From contig JAIOPH010000016.1 in the NCBI GenBank assembly GCA_021414005.1, forward strand, positions 1 to 64,000: a stretch of 64,000 nucleotides of DNA, written 5' to 3'. This document shows positions 1 through 9,201 of the stretch, one piece after another. This stretch comes from Chthoniobacter sp. GTDB lineage: Bacteria > Verrucomicrobiota > Verrucomicrobiia > Chthoniobacterales > Chthoniobacteraceae. Position 1 is the stretch's first letter; each line of letters opens with the position of its first letter. A program made the translations under genes and the position numbers. The notes under the pieces are model-generated. The model saw only the letters and a list, made by a program, of their open reading frames with translations, did not search any database and was not told where the DNA came from.

Positions 1-3000
1 GTTGGTCGCCGCGGAGTAGGCCGTGACGGCCTGGATGCCGTTGGTGTTGGCCACACCCGCTCCGTTCTGGTTGTAGGTCGCGAAGTCCGTCCCCACTGCC
101 AGGCGCGGGAGGATGTTATTGGTCAGGCCGGGCGCACCCGTGAGGACCAGCTTGTTGGTCGCCGTGCCGATGCCAGTGCCAGCAAAAGTGGCGCTGCTAC
201 CAGTGCCCAAACCGCCCAAGCTGCCAAAGGTCGTCACGTTGGAGACGGCTCCCTGATTCAGCGTCACCGTGGATTCGCCGGTGTTCAGCGTCAGCGCGCC
301 GGTCGTGGTTTCGGTCGAACCTGCCGCATTGGCAGTGGAAACGAAACTGCCGCCGCTGAGGGTCACGCCGACATTGCCAAGGCGATTGCTAAGATTGGCG
401 ATGCCGCTGTCATCCAGAGTCAGCGTGCCGCCGGCGGTCACCGTGATCGCGTTTTGCAAGAAGTTGTTCAGGCCGGCGTCCTTGAAGCTCACCCCACCGC
501 CACTGGTGCTGTTGACCGTCAGCGTGCCGCTGGCGGTGCTGGTGTTGCCGGTCAGGGTCATGGTGCCGGTGCCGATGGTCGTCAGGTTGATCAGGTTGAT
601 CGTGCTGTCGTTGAAGCGCTGGAACGAACCGGCGAAGGTGGTGCTGGCATTGCTGAAGCCGGTTGTGAGGGTTACCGTGCTCGTGCCGGTATTAGTTACC
701 AGCCCGGTGCCGGTCCCGGTGGTGGCCAGAGAACCAAAGGTTCCCGCGAAGTTGTTCATGTTGATCCGTGTGCCATCGCTCAGGACGACATTCGCCAGCC
801 GCGCGCCGGCCCCGGCTGCGCCAATCTGGAGGCCGCCCGCCGTCACGGCGAGACTGCCGGTAATGGTGGTCGGCTGATTGAACTGCAACATGCCAGTGCC
901 GGACTTGGTGATCGTGGTGCCGCCACCGCTCAGCCCGTTGACAATGAGGTCGGCCTGAATCGGGTTGATGATGAGGGTGTTGAAGGTAGCCGCGCCGATA
1001 TCAAGGGTCGAGGTGGCGGGCAGGGCCACGCGACCATTGATCTGCGCAATGCCCCGGATGTTGTTCGTCGTCGAAGTGATGCCGCCGGTAAGGGTGAGGG
1101 TGATGCCGGTGGAATTGGCGGTGGCGCCGAACGCGGACGGGGTCGTGTTGACGACCGGAGCGGTTTGGCCGATGTGGTTGAGGACCAACCCGGCGAGGGT
1201 GTTGTTGCCGAAGAGGTTGAGGGTCGAATTGCCACTGAGGGTGACGATGTTGCTGGAGCCGATCTGGCCGGGGCTATTCGTCAGGGTTGCGGTCGCTCCG
1301 TTGAGGACTAGTCCGTCGGCGGCAGTGGTGGCATTGGGCACGGAAACGACGAGCGGGGTTGCCAGCGCGTTATTCGTCAGCGCCAAGGTGCCGCCGTTGA
1401 CAGTGGTGCCGCCGGTTTGGGAGTTGGCCGCCGTCAGAGTATAGGTGCCGCCACCGGCGAGGACCAGTTTGTTGGCACCGGAGACGACCGAGTTCACGGT
1501 GGTGTTGCCACCATTGGAGTGCAGGATCAATTCACTCGTGGCACTGGTCAGCCCACCGCGCACGGAAGTGGTCCCAAAAGCCTGGCCCGAACTGGCGACC
1601 ATGCCGCTGGTCAGGGTCAGGATATCGCCGCTGCTCACAAAGGTGATCGCGCCATTGGGTTTGAGGGCGTTGATCGTTTGGCCGCCGGCAAGGACGGCTC
1701 CGTTGCCATTGTAATTCGCAGTCGAAATGGCACCCAATGTATTCAAGGTTGCCGTGTTGTAGGCCGGAAAGCCCGCCTGACCGAGGGCTCCAATACCGGT
1801 GGTGGCATTGTAGGAAGTAAGATCGCCGCCGAGCACTACGCCGGGGATGATCTGGTTGTCGGCCAGACCAATCGGCGCGACGCTGCCGGTGAGGGCGTTG
1901 GTGATGAAAACGCGCGGGTTGTTGGCAAACCCAAGCTGCCCCAGTGTGCCGCCGCCGGCGGTGATATTCAGCGTGGCTCCCGCGGTCCGACTCAGGCTGG
2001 TGAGAGTCAGTTCGGCCGCGTTCACGCCGGTGTTCGTGGGGGTGACGGTGATGGTGGAGTTGCCCTGCGCAGCGGTGACGGCACCGAGGGTTTCCGTCGA
2101 GATGGTCTGCGCACGACCAAAGAATGTCAGCGTGCCTCCATTCATGCCGATGTCCGCGGCATTGTTCACGCGGTCCGTGTTGTTGGATAGGCCGGTGTTG
2201 TCGAGCAAAACGCTGCCTTGGTAGTTGATGTCCACGCGCGAGGTTCCAGAGATCGTGCCACCGTCCTTAAGGGTGAGTCCGCTGGCACTGGTAACGCCAC
2301 TGGCACCTCCGTAAACCAAGGTGGGGCCGCTGTAGTTGTTGGCCCCGGTGAACGCCTGACCCCAGGTGCCTTCCGAACCCAGGGCAAACCCGACGCTCCC
2401 CGTGATGCTGCCGCCGAAACTGAACGGCCCGGGGTTGCCACCACCGGGGTTACCGACGTAGGCCACAAGGCTGGCCGTGGTGGAGGAGGTGATGGTGCCG
2501 CCCCTTACATCCAGCAGGTTCTCGCCGGTGTTCTGCAGGAACAACTGGCTGGTCACTGGGCCAACGAATTGGGTCCTGCCGTTCAGATTGAGCGTGGCCC
2601 CGTAGGCGACGTTCAGCAGGTTGCCATCGTTGGTGCCGCCGGTCGCACCACCGTTTCCGATGGCGTTGTGCGTGTTGAGCTGCGTGGTTCCTTCGTTGAG
2701 GTACACAGAGCCATTGTGGACACCCAGGCCGCCGGTGACGGCATTCTGGGAGAAACCGGCATAGGCCGGACTAACGCTGCTGAGCACGAGCGTGCCGCCG
2801 CCCGCCTTGACCAAGCCCTGGCCGCTGACCCGGCTGGATACGGTGAGGATGTTGGCACCGGCGGTGGCTCCGGGCGTGAACACGTCCAACTGACCATTGC
2901 CCCAACTGAGCACACCGCCGCTGATGTTACTCGCCGCCGTCGTGGAAAGAAGTCCTCCGCTGGTGATCGTCAAGACCGGAACCGCAGCCGGAAAAGCAGG

Positions 3001-6000
3001 GTTGGTCATGGTCACGTTGCCGCTGGTAATGGTCAGCGAGTTGACGGTGGTATTCGCCGTCAGTGCAGGCTGGGCACCCGCCAGCAATGCATTGCTGGCA
3101 TTTGTATAGGCGCTGCCGGCGCTCATTTCCCCGGCGGTCAGCGGGCGCAGTCGCTGCGCGGCCCCGGTGGTGGTGGCAAAGCTGGTGCCAAGGCCGGTGG
3201 CGCTGCTGTCCACGATGACCCATGGCAGGATACCCTGCGTGGTGGACGTTCCGCCAGCCGTGGTAATGCCGATGAAAGTCGGCGCGGCGGTGAAGGTAAA
3301 GGTGGAAACACCATTGGCGGCCGCATTGCCCAGATTCGTGCCGCGAATCAGCGCGGAGTTACCCACAAAACGGGCGTTCAAACTGGCTGCGGTGAAATTC
3401 GTCTGGTTCTCGGTCGCGGGTGTCGCGTCAGTCAGCGTGTCTGCGGTCAGGGTGATGACGCTGTGGCCCATCATCAGGACAAGCCCGCCGATCGTTTCCG
3501 TCACCATCCCGGTCCCGGTCGCCAGGTTGCTGGGCGTGAGGCTCAAGGTCGAGGCACCGAGGCCGATGGCACGTCCGCCAAAGCGGTTGTTGACGTTGGT
3601 TCCGCTGTTATCAAGCACGAGTGCACCGCCTCCCAAGGCTTGCACGCCGCTGGTGTAGGCCACAGCACCAGTGGTCGTGGTGTTGGGACCGCCGCTGATG
3701 TTCAAGCCGGTGCCGGAAACTCGCTGGACCATTTGACCCAGAACGAAACTGCCGACTTGGAATCCCGCTGGCAGGGTTGCGCTGGTGAGAGTTTGGTCGG
3801 TCCGGTTCGCCTGCAAAGTCGCCATGCTGATCGTGCTCGAGACATTGCCCAGAACCGCCGCGCCACTGAGGGTGAAGGTACCGTTATTGACGCTGACCGG
3901 AGCGGTGAATGACCCACTGGCCACATCCATGGTCAGGTTGCCGCTGCCAATTTTGGTGACTACCGTGACGTTGGCGTTGATCGCGACAGTCGAGACAGTC
4001 GTGTCGCCAGACCCGGAAAAGGTCAGAGCTTGAGCGCCGCTGATGCCACCGGTGATGGTCAGCTTCCCGCTGGTGGAGCCGATGTTGGAGGCAGCGTTCA
4101 GCGTGATCGCGCCGCTATATGTCGCCGCACTGCCACTGTTGGTCAGGGCACCGTTGTTATTGATGCCGGAGCCATTCAGCGTCAAGGACTCGGCGGTGCC
4201 GAGGGTGAAGCCGCCCACGTCGAGCGCCGCGCCGGTGGCGGAGACAGTGGTGCTACCAGCGACGGTGCCGAGCGGAGTATCGGTGGCACCTCCCGCGGCC
4301 CCCAGCTTCAGGATGCCCTGCGCAATGGTCGTAGCCCCGGCATAGGTATTGTCGGCGGAAAGCGCCAGGGTGCCGGCTCCGGCTTTGTTTATGCCACCAG
4401 CGGCACCGGAAAGGATGCCGCTCATTTCTCCATCCACGGCGGCGGTGCCATTCGCCGCCGTAATCGTGCGGACCGCCCCGTTCAAATCAACGGGATTCTG
4501 GAAGGTGACCTTGCTGTCGGAGTCAAAGCTGCTCAGGATCAGACCGGCTGAACCAAAGGTTCCGGCACTGTTCCAGGTCAGGACAGCGCTGGCCCCGCCG
4601 AGATTGACCGCACGATCTCCGCCGTAGGCGGTGAAGCCACCCGTGCCGCCATTGGCCCATTGCACCTGGCCGGCACCGGCTCCCACGTCGCGCAGGAAAT
4701 CGCCCGAGGTCGTGGTCAGGCCGATCACGCCACCGTTCAAGGTCAGGGCGCTTTCCCCGACACCCACCGTGGCATCGATTCCCCCCGGCAGGGCGGCGGT
4801 ATCGTTGAGGCTCAGGACACCCCCGGTCACCGTCGTCAGACCGGTGTAGGTATTGGCCACCGACATGGTCAGCGTGCCGAAGCCCGACTTATTCACCGCG
4901 CCCGAGCCGCCGATGGCACCGGAATGCGTCTGCGGACTGCCGTTGTTAAAGGTCAGAGTGGCGTTGTCGGTGATGGCACCGGAAATCGTGCCGTTTTGCC
5001 CCGCGTTGCCGGTGCCAAGCTGGAGGGTCCCGGCGCTGATGGTGGTGGTCCCAAGGTGGGTGCCAGCACCGCGAATCGTGAGCGTTCCACCGCCCTGCTT
5101 GGTCAGCCCGCCCGCCCCGGTGATATTGCCCGTGATCTGCTGATTGAAGCCACTCGAGATGATGGAGGTCGCTCCGAGGACGACTGCCCCGGTCCACGAA
5201 CCGCCGAAGCCATTGTTCTCAAACCAAGTCCCGCCGTTCAGCGTCAGCGTGGTGCCCGCAAGGTTGGCCCGCTCTCCCGTGAGGGAGGCTCCGCTGGCAA
5301 CGGTCACGTTGCCGATGTTATACAGAGCCCCATTCGGCGCGAAGGTGTCGGTGCGCAGATAGAGGTTGCCGCCGTTGATGGTCGTGCCCCCGGTATAGGT
5401 GGGAAGCCCCAAGAGGGTCCACGTCCCGCCGCCTTCCTTGGTCAGGCTGCCGCTGCCCAAAGTCAGAAGTCCGCTCACAGTACCGCCGCTCGCACCACCG
5501 AGGGTCAGGTTTTGATTCACGCCGGTGATGCTAGTCGTTGCGGTGTTAAAGGTCAGGGAGCCGGAGTCGGAATTGATTTGGGTGGCACTGGCGAGGGTCA
5601 CCGTGCCCTGCCAGATGTTGTTGCCGCTGATATTGCGCAGCGCACCATCGGAGGAAACGCCCGTGCCGTTGAGGGTGAGGGCTTCGTTCCCGACCGTGAT
5701 ATTGTTTTGAATCTGGAGGGCCGCCCCGGCGCTCACCGTGACGCCGCCCGCCACGGTGCCGAGCGAGGTCGCATTGCGGATGTTCACCACGCCATTGGTG
5801 ATGGCCGTCGCGCCCGTGTAGCCGCTGCCGCTCGAAAGCGTCAGGGTGCCCGTGCCGTTCTTGGTCAGCGTCGTGCCGTTGGCGATGGCATTGCTCACCG
5901 TGGTGTTGCCCGCGCCGTCAAAGGTCAGGGCGAGGGAGCCGGCGTCCAGCGTGCCGCCGAGGGTCAGCGTGCCAGCGGCACTGGTGATGGTGCCCGCCGC

Positions 6001-6963
6001 GCCGGAAATCGTGACGTTGGAGTTGACCGTGCGGTTGGCCACGCCGCCGGTGATGGCCGTAGCTCCGCCACTCAGGACGAGCGTGCCGCCGCTCGTCGTG
6101 CCCAGATCGAAATTGGCCGAGGTGAAGTTATTGGTGCCAGTCAGGGTCAGGGTGCCCGTGTCCGCCTTGTTCAGCGTCGTGCCGTTGGCAATGGCGTTGC
6201 TCAGGGTCAGATTGCCCGTGCCCGCGATGGTCAGCGCCATGGAGCCGGCATCCAGCGTGCCGCCGAGGGTCAGGGTACCCGCGTTGCTCGTGATCGTGCC
6301 CGGAGCCGTGGTCAGGGTCACGTCGGAAAGGATCGTGCCGGAGGCGTTGCCGGTCAAAGCCGTGGCTCCGCCACTCAGGGTGATCGCGCCGCCGGTGATA
6401 ATCCCGCCGCTGGTCGTTAGATCGGAAAAGCCATTGGTCCCGGCCAGCGTGAGGGTGCCCGCGCCGGATTTGGCCAGGATCGTTCCGTTACTGATGGCAT
6501 TGACAAAGGTCACATTGCCCGCTCCCGAAAAATCCAGCGCCTGCGAACCGGCGTTGAAAGTCCCGGTGAAATCCAAGGAGGATGCGGCATTGGTGACGAT
6601 GATGCCGCCGCCCACACCCAGCGTCACATTGGCCGAAATCGTCGCTGCACCCGTGGTGTTGACGCTGCCATTCAGCGTGAAGGCGCTCCCGCCGATCGAG
6701 TAGGAAACCCCATTGAAAGTAATCCCGGCGACATTGGTGAGAAACGCGTCGTTGTTCGTCGCGGTGACGAGCGCTCCGGTCAGGTTCACGTCATCGAAAA
6801 CCAACGGATCAAGGGCCGACGGGGCGACATCCCAGTTCAGCCCGGACCAGGTTCCGTCCACATTCCCCGTCCACAGCCCCACGGCGCGGGCCGGCTCGGG
6901 CGCGGCGAGGAATCCCGAAACAAGAGCTGCTCTTATCTGGCAAATTGGTAAGTTTGCAAAAAT
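1..6963 (-). CDS. Giant autotransporter-associated beta-strand repeat protein, N-terminal part (partial)
   Basis: One minus-strand frame stays open from base 1 to a TAA at 6967-6969, at least 2,300 codons, and its C-terminus lies beyond the left edge. The translation is Gly/Thr/Asn/Leu-rich with endlessly repeated motifs of the type LTKNGTGTLTLSSGSGYTG, the hallmark of the PATR/autotransporter-associated beta-strand repeat family. Such proteins are exported and form a long surface beta-helix, usually ended by a translocator or sorting domain that cannot be seen here. A signal-peptide-like segment (IRAALVSGFLAAPEPARA) precedes GLWTGNVDGTW, a typical mature N-terminus. No in-frame ATG, GTG or TTG precedes that segment. 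The coordinate given uses an ATT at 6961-6963 that has GAGGA nine bases upstream, so the start is uncertain. Ligand or function is unknown. Confidence 0.85.
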   Translation of the reverse strand, partial: MFANLPICQIRAALVSGFLAAPEPARAVGLWTGNVDGTWSGLNWDVAPSALDPLVFDDVNLTGALVTATNNDAFLTNVAGITFNGVSYSIGGSAFTLNGSVNTTGAATISANVTLGVGGGIIVTNAASSLDFTGTFNAGSQALDFSGAGNVTFVNAISNGTILAKSGAGTLTLAGTNGFSDLTTSGGIITGGAITLSGGATALTGNASGTILSDVTLTTAPGTITSNAGTLTLGGTLDAGSMALTIAGTGNLTLSNAIANGTTLNKADTGTLTLTGTNNFTSANFDLGTTSGGTLVLSGGATAITGGVANRTVNSNVTISGAAGTITSAAGTLTLGGTLDAGSLALTFDGAGNTTVSNAIANGTTLTKNGTGTLTLSSGSGYTGATAITNGVVNIRNATSLGTVAGGVTVSAGAALQIQNNITVGNEALTLNGTGVSSDGALRNISGNNIWQGTVTLASATQINSDSGSLTFNTATTSITGVNQNLTLGGASGGTVSGLLTLGSGSLTKEGGGTWTLLGLPTYTGGTTINGGNLYLRTDTFAPNGALYNIGNVTVASGASLTGERANLAGTTLTLNGGTWFENNGFGGSWTGAVVLGATSIISSGFNQQITGNITGAGGLTKQGGGTLTIRGAGTHLGTTTISAGTLQLGTGNAGQNGTISGAITDNATLTFNNGSPQTHSGAIGGSGAVNKSGFGTLTMSVANTYTGLTTVTGGVLSLNDTAALPGGIDATVGVGESALTLNGGVIGLTTTSGDFLRDVGAGAGQVQWANGGTGGFTAYGGDRAVNLGGASAVLTWNSAGTFGSAGLILSSFDSDSKVTFQNPVDLNGAVRTITAANGTAAVDGEMSGILSGAAGGINKAGAGTLALSADNTYAGATTIAQGILKLGAAGGATDTPLGTVAGSTTVSATGAALDVGGFTLGTAESLTLNGSGINNNGALTNSGSAATYSGAITLNAASNIGSTSGKLTITGGISGAQALTFSGSGDTTVSTVAINANVTVVTKIGSGNLTMDVASGSFTAPVSVNNGTFTLSGAAVLGNVSSTISMATLQANRTDQTLTSATLPAGFQVGSFVLGQMVQRVSGTGLNISGGPNTTTTGAVAYTSGVQALGGGALVLDNSGTNVNNRFGGRAIGLGASTLSLTPSNLATGTGMVTETIGGLVLMMGHSVITLTADTLTDATPATENQTNFTAASLNARFVGNSALIRGTNLGNAAANGVSTFTFTAAPTFIGITTAGGTSTTQGILPWVIVDSSATGLGTSFATTTGAAQRLRPLTAGEMSAGSAYTNASNALLAGAQPALTANTTVNSLTITSGNVTMTNPAFPAAVPVLTITSGGLLSTTAASNISGGVLSWGNGQLDVFTPGATAGANILTVSSRVSGQGLVKAGGGTLVLSSVSPAYAGFSQNAVTGGLGVHNGSVYLNEGTTQLNTHNAIGNGGATGGTNDGNLLNVAYGATLNLNGRTQFVGPVTSQLFLQNTGENLLDVRGGTITSSTTASLVAYVGNPGGGNPGPFSFGGSITGSVGFALGSEGTWGQAFTGANNYSGPTLVYGGASGVTSASGLTLKDGGTISGTSRVDINYQGSVLLDNTGLSNNTDRVNNAADIGMNGGTLTFFGRAQTISTETLGAVTAAQGNSTITVTPTNTGVNAAELTLTSLSRTAGATLNITAGGGTLGQLGFANNPRVFITNALTGSVAPIGLADNQIIPGVVLGGDLTSYNATTGIGALGQAGFPAYNTATLNTLGAISTANYNGNGAVLAGGQTINALKPNGAITFVSSGDILTLTSGMVASSGQAFGTTSVRGGLTSATSELILHSNGGNTTVNSVVSGANKLVLAGGGTYTLTAANSQTGGTTVNGGTLALTNNALATPLVVSVPNATTAADGLVLNGATATLTNSPGQIGSSNIVTLSGNSTLNLFGNNTLAGLVLNHIGQTAPVVNTTPSAFGATANSTGITLTLTGGITSTTNNIRGIAQINGRVALPATSTLDIGAATFNTLIINPIQADLIVNGLSGGGTTITKSGTGMLQFNQPTTITGSLAVTAGGLQIGAAGAGARLANVVLSDGTRINMNNFAGTFGSLATTGTGTGLVTNTGTSTVTLTTGFSNASTTFAGSFQRFNDSTINLINLTTIGTGTMTLTGNTSTASGTLTVNSTSGGGVSFKDAGLNNFLQNAITVTAGGTLTLDDSGIANLSNRLGNVGVTLSGGSFVSTANAAGSTETTTGALTLNTGESTVTLNQGAVSNVTTFGSLGGLGTGSSATFAGTGIGTATNKLVLTGAPGLTNNILPRLAVGTDFATYNQNGAGVANTNGIQAVTAYSAATN
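5860..6780 (-). repeat. Tandem repeats of about 102 residues in the giant protein
   Basis: The stretch encoding NAIANGTTL recurs with a period of about 303-306 bases. The shared core GTGCCGTTGGC (plus strand) lies near 5873 and 6179, and a diverged third copy (GTTCCGTTACTG) lies near 6482. The first two copies are close at the DNA level over more than 150 bases; the third is weaker. The spacing is a multiple of three, so copies can be gained or lost without a frameshift. Confidence 0.65.
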
Positions 6964-6977
6964 ATTTTACATTCCTC

Positions 6978-6998
6978 ATGGGGCAGACTATTCCCCAT
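6978..6998. promoter_or_regulatory. Palindrome in the divergent interval, candidate operator
   Basis: A 21-base near-palindrome (ATGGGG, nine bases, CCCCAT, with partial inner symmetry) lies between the giant repeat protein reading left and the regulator starting at 7021 reading right. Its size and place suit the binding site of a dimeric GntR/LacI-type regulator controlling one or both divergent genes. This is inference from symmetry and position; no second copy was found in the window. Confidence 0.4.
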
Positions 6999-7020
6999 CC
7001 TCCAAGCCCGCCACTTTCCC

Positions 7021-8106
7021 ATGCCGCTCCGCCGCCTTTCCATCGTCGAGCAGACCGCCCAGCACCTGCGGGAAGGCTTGCGCGACGGCCGCTGGCGGGG
7101 GCAGCTCCCCGGTGTGATCAAACTCGCTGCGGAACTCAGCATCTCCACGCACACCCTGCGCGCCGCTCTCCGCATGATCGAGGGCGAGGGCCTGGTCGCG
7201 CTGAGCGCGGATGGGCGCAGCCGCCATGTGCCCGAGGCGTCCAAGCCTGGCAAACGTCCGCTGCGCATCGGCATCCTGCTTTACGAGCCGCTGGCCAATG
7301 AAGGCGGGCAGAGCCTGGAACTCTACCTCGAACTCCACCACGCCCTGGAGCGGGAAGGGTTCAGCGTCTTTTTCTCCGAGAAAACCCAATGCGGCCTCGG
7401 CCACGATGTGGACCGCATCGCCCGCTATGTGCAGAAAGCGAAGGCCGATGCCTGGGTGGTGTCGGCCGCCACGCGTTCCGTGCTGGAATGGTTCACCGCG
7501 CAGCCGGCGCCGGCGCTGGCGCTCTTTGGCCGCCGCGACGGCGTCCGTCTGGCCGGTGCCGGTCTGGATAAGCGACAGCCGTTCCTGCAGGCCACCCGGC
7601 AACTGATCGCCCTCGGCCACCAGCGCATCGTCCTCGTCTGCCGCTCGAACCGGCGGATTCCGGTGCCCGGCCTCGCGGAGCGCGCTTTTCTCGACGAGCT
7701 GACCGCTCACTCCCTCCCCTCCGGCGAGTTCAACCTGCCCGACTGGGAGGAGAGTCCGGACGGCCTGCGGGCGCTGCTCGTCTCGCTTTTCCACGTCACC
7801 CCGCCGACCGCGCTCATCCTCGATGAAACGCCGCTCTTCATCGCCGCGCAGCAGTTTCTCGTGGGCCGCAACCTGCACGTCCCCAGCCGCGTCTCGCTGG
7901 TCTGCACGGATTTCGACGCCTCGCTGCGCTGGTGCCGGCCGCCCGTGGCGCACATCCGCTGGCGGAGCGCACCCATCATCCGCCACATCGTGCAATGGTC
8001 CAACGCCGTCAGCCAGAACGTCACCGACGTGCGCCAGGCGGAATTCCCGGCGGAGTTCGTCGCCGGCGGCACCATCGGACCGGTGTGGAAAGGCGGGGGG
8101 AAATGA
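7021..8106 (+). CDS. GntR-type DNA-binding regulator with LacI-like ligand-binding domain
   Basis: The 361-residue protein opens with a GntR-type winged helix (about residues 1-70; helix-turn-helix in LAAELSISTHTLRAALRMIE, then the wing EGLVALSADGRSR). From about residue 80 a periplasmic-binding-protein fold follows (LRIGILLYEPL, then TRQLIALGHQRIVLVCRSNRR and VSLVCTDFD), as in LacI-family sugar sensors. Regulators with this architecture respond to a small ligand, often a sugar. The gene is divergent from the giant surface protein, which is its most likely target along with itself. The ATG at 7021 is the first start after the intergenic palindrome. The stop codon TGA is the first three bases of a heptamer repeat. 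Confidence 0.85.
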   Translation: MPLRRLSIVEQTAQHLREGLRDGRWRGQLPGVIKLAAELSISTHTLRAALRMIEGEGLVALSADGRSRHVPEASKPGKRPLRIGILLYEPLANEGGQSLELYLELHHALEREGFSVFFSEKTQCGLGHDVDRIARYVQKAKADAWVVSAATRSVLEWFTAQPAPALALFGRRDGVRLAGAGLDKRQPFLQATRQLIALGHQRIVLVCRSNRRIPVPGLAERAFLDELTAHSLPSGEFNLPDWEESPDGLRALLVSLFHVTPPTALILDETPLFIAAQQFLVGRNLHVPSRVSLVCTDFDASLRWCRPPVAHIRWRSAPIIRHIVQWSNAVSQNVTDVRQAEFPAEFVAGGTIGPVWKGGGK

Positions 8107-8123
8107 CGAATAACGAATGACGG
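8104..8123 (+). repeat. Heptamer repeat (TGACGAA class) at the regulator stop codon
   Basis: Three consecutive 7-base units, TGACGAA, TAACGAA and TGACGG(c), begin exactly with the TGA stop of the regulator gene. The unit is the same class as the repeats near 40.57, 40.74 and 46.83 kb. No facing inverted arm was found here. Confidence 0.6.
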
Positions 8124-8219
8124 CTGCCGCATGGCCCCCGCGCACCGCGCCCGGCCTCCCGCGGTGGCGACCCGACAAACGGAAAAATGGGTTCGTTTGG
8201 CAAAATTCTCCTCGCCCGC

Positions 8220-9113
8220 TCACCCCCGGTCGGAGACTTCCACGGAGAGCGGCGCGGGGATCGCCTCGCCGCGGCGCATCCGCTGCACACGCTCGAGTTG
8301 CGCCATGGCCCGGAAGATCTGCCGCTCCAGCTTGGTCTCGTAGCGCAGGATTTTCTCCAGGGTCTCCGCGGACGGCAGCACCGCCGCCGCCTGCCGCGCC
8401 TCCGCCGCGGATTCCTCCTCCTCGCAACGGTACCGATCGCATTCGAAACCGCTAATCTCCCGATCCAGAAAGGCCAGCGTCTCGGCCCGGTGCCGCTCCC
8501 GCCGCCCGGCCTCCGCCCGGTCCGGGTCCGCCTCGTATTTGCTTCGGAGGGCCTCCAGTCCATAGGTCAGAACCGTCGTCTTGCCGCCGAGATTCGCGGT
8601 CAGCTTCTGTACCGCACCCTCGGTCAGCACACCCTCAGCGACCACAGACGCGCGCACCTCCTTCAGCCAACCCCAGAGGAGGGCCAGCCCCGTCGCGCTG
8701 CCCTCCATGGCATGGATGAGATCCACGGACGCCTGCCACTGCACCCACTGCATGACCGGCCCCGGTCCCCGGCGGCGGCGCTGCCCGGCACCCACGCTCA
8801 GCGCGATTTCGCCCGACTCCGCCGTCAGCGCCCGGCGCAGCCGCCAGTGCGCCGTCACGATCTGGTCCACAAGCATCTCCTCCACCGCGCCGACCGGTTG
8901 CAAATCGTCCCAGAACCCCCGGTGCAGGGCTTTCAGTTCCCGCGTGCTTTCGCTCAGACCCAGCCCGCGCACCAGCACCTGCTCCGAGAGGATGCCGTGC
9001 TTGAGGGCATTCATTTTGGAAACTTCGCGGCCTTGCAGAGTGCGCGGTCCGGTGGACTTCACCGCATTCCGCCGGTTGGCGGCCAGCTGCTTGGCGGAGG
9101 TTGGCTTGGCCAC
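8220..9113 (-). CDS. Conserved protein with N-terminal STGPRT / NALKHG motif, function unknown
   Basis: The 297-residue product begins with a motif I know from a large unnamed family: AANRRNAVKSTGPRT, then SKMNALKHGILSE. The rest is Arg- and Glu-rich and helical, with a conserved-looking C-terminal stretch RYETKLERQIFRAMAQLER. No catalytic motif or membrane segment is visible. I chose the GTG at 9113 because it puts the conserved motif about nine residues from the N-terminus and has GGGAGG upstream; an ATG at 9173 would add 20 residues overlapping another small reading frame. Members of this family are often multi-copy. It flanks a region of gene debris. Function cannot be assigned. Confidence 0.65.
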   Translation of the reverse strand: MAKPTSAKQLAANRRNAVKSTGPRTLQGREVSKMNALKHGILSEQVLVRGLGLSESTRELKALHRGFWDDLQPVGAVEEMLVDQIVTAHWRLRRALTAESGEIALSVGAGQRRRRGPGPVMQWVQWQASVDLIHAMEGSATGLALLWGWLKEVRASVVAEGVLTEGAVQKLTANLGGKTTVLTYGLEALRSKYEADPDRAEAGRRERHRAETLAFLDREISGFECDRYRCEEEESAAEARQAAAVLPSAETLEKILRYETKLERQIFRAMAQLERVQRMRRGEAIPAPLSVEVSDRG

Positions 9114-9117
9114 GGGC

Positions 9118-9201
9118 TCAGCGATACCTCCCGCGGATGTAGCGATTGTAGTAAGCACCCATGGAATAGGCATTCATCAGGCTCTCGTACACGTCATAGG
9201 A
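9118..9201 (-). pseudogene. Possible C-terminal remnant ending in YYNRYIRGRYR
   Basis: Just upstream of the preceding gene (minus strand) a short frame reads SYDVYESLMNAYSMGAYYNR and then YIRGRYR, ending at TGA 9118-9120. The Tyr-rich, patterned sequence looks like the end of a real protein, but the frame has no start and its upstream part is low-complexity. I do not recognise the family. It may be a gene tail left by a deletion, in keeping with the fragments next to it. Confidence 0.3.

Noticed and set aside
454..6420. Long plus-strand frames (285, 564 and 586 codons) opposite the giant gene
   Set aside because: They are shadows of a repetitive, GC-rich coding strand. Their translations are Gly/Arg/Ala-rich without domains, whereas the minus-strand frame shows clear PATR repeats and no stop over 6.9 kb.
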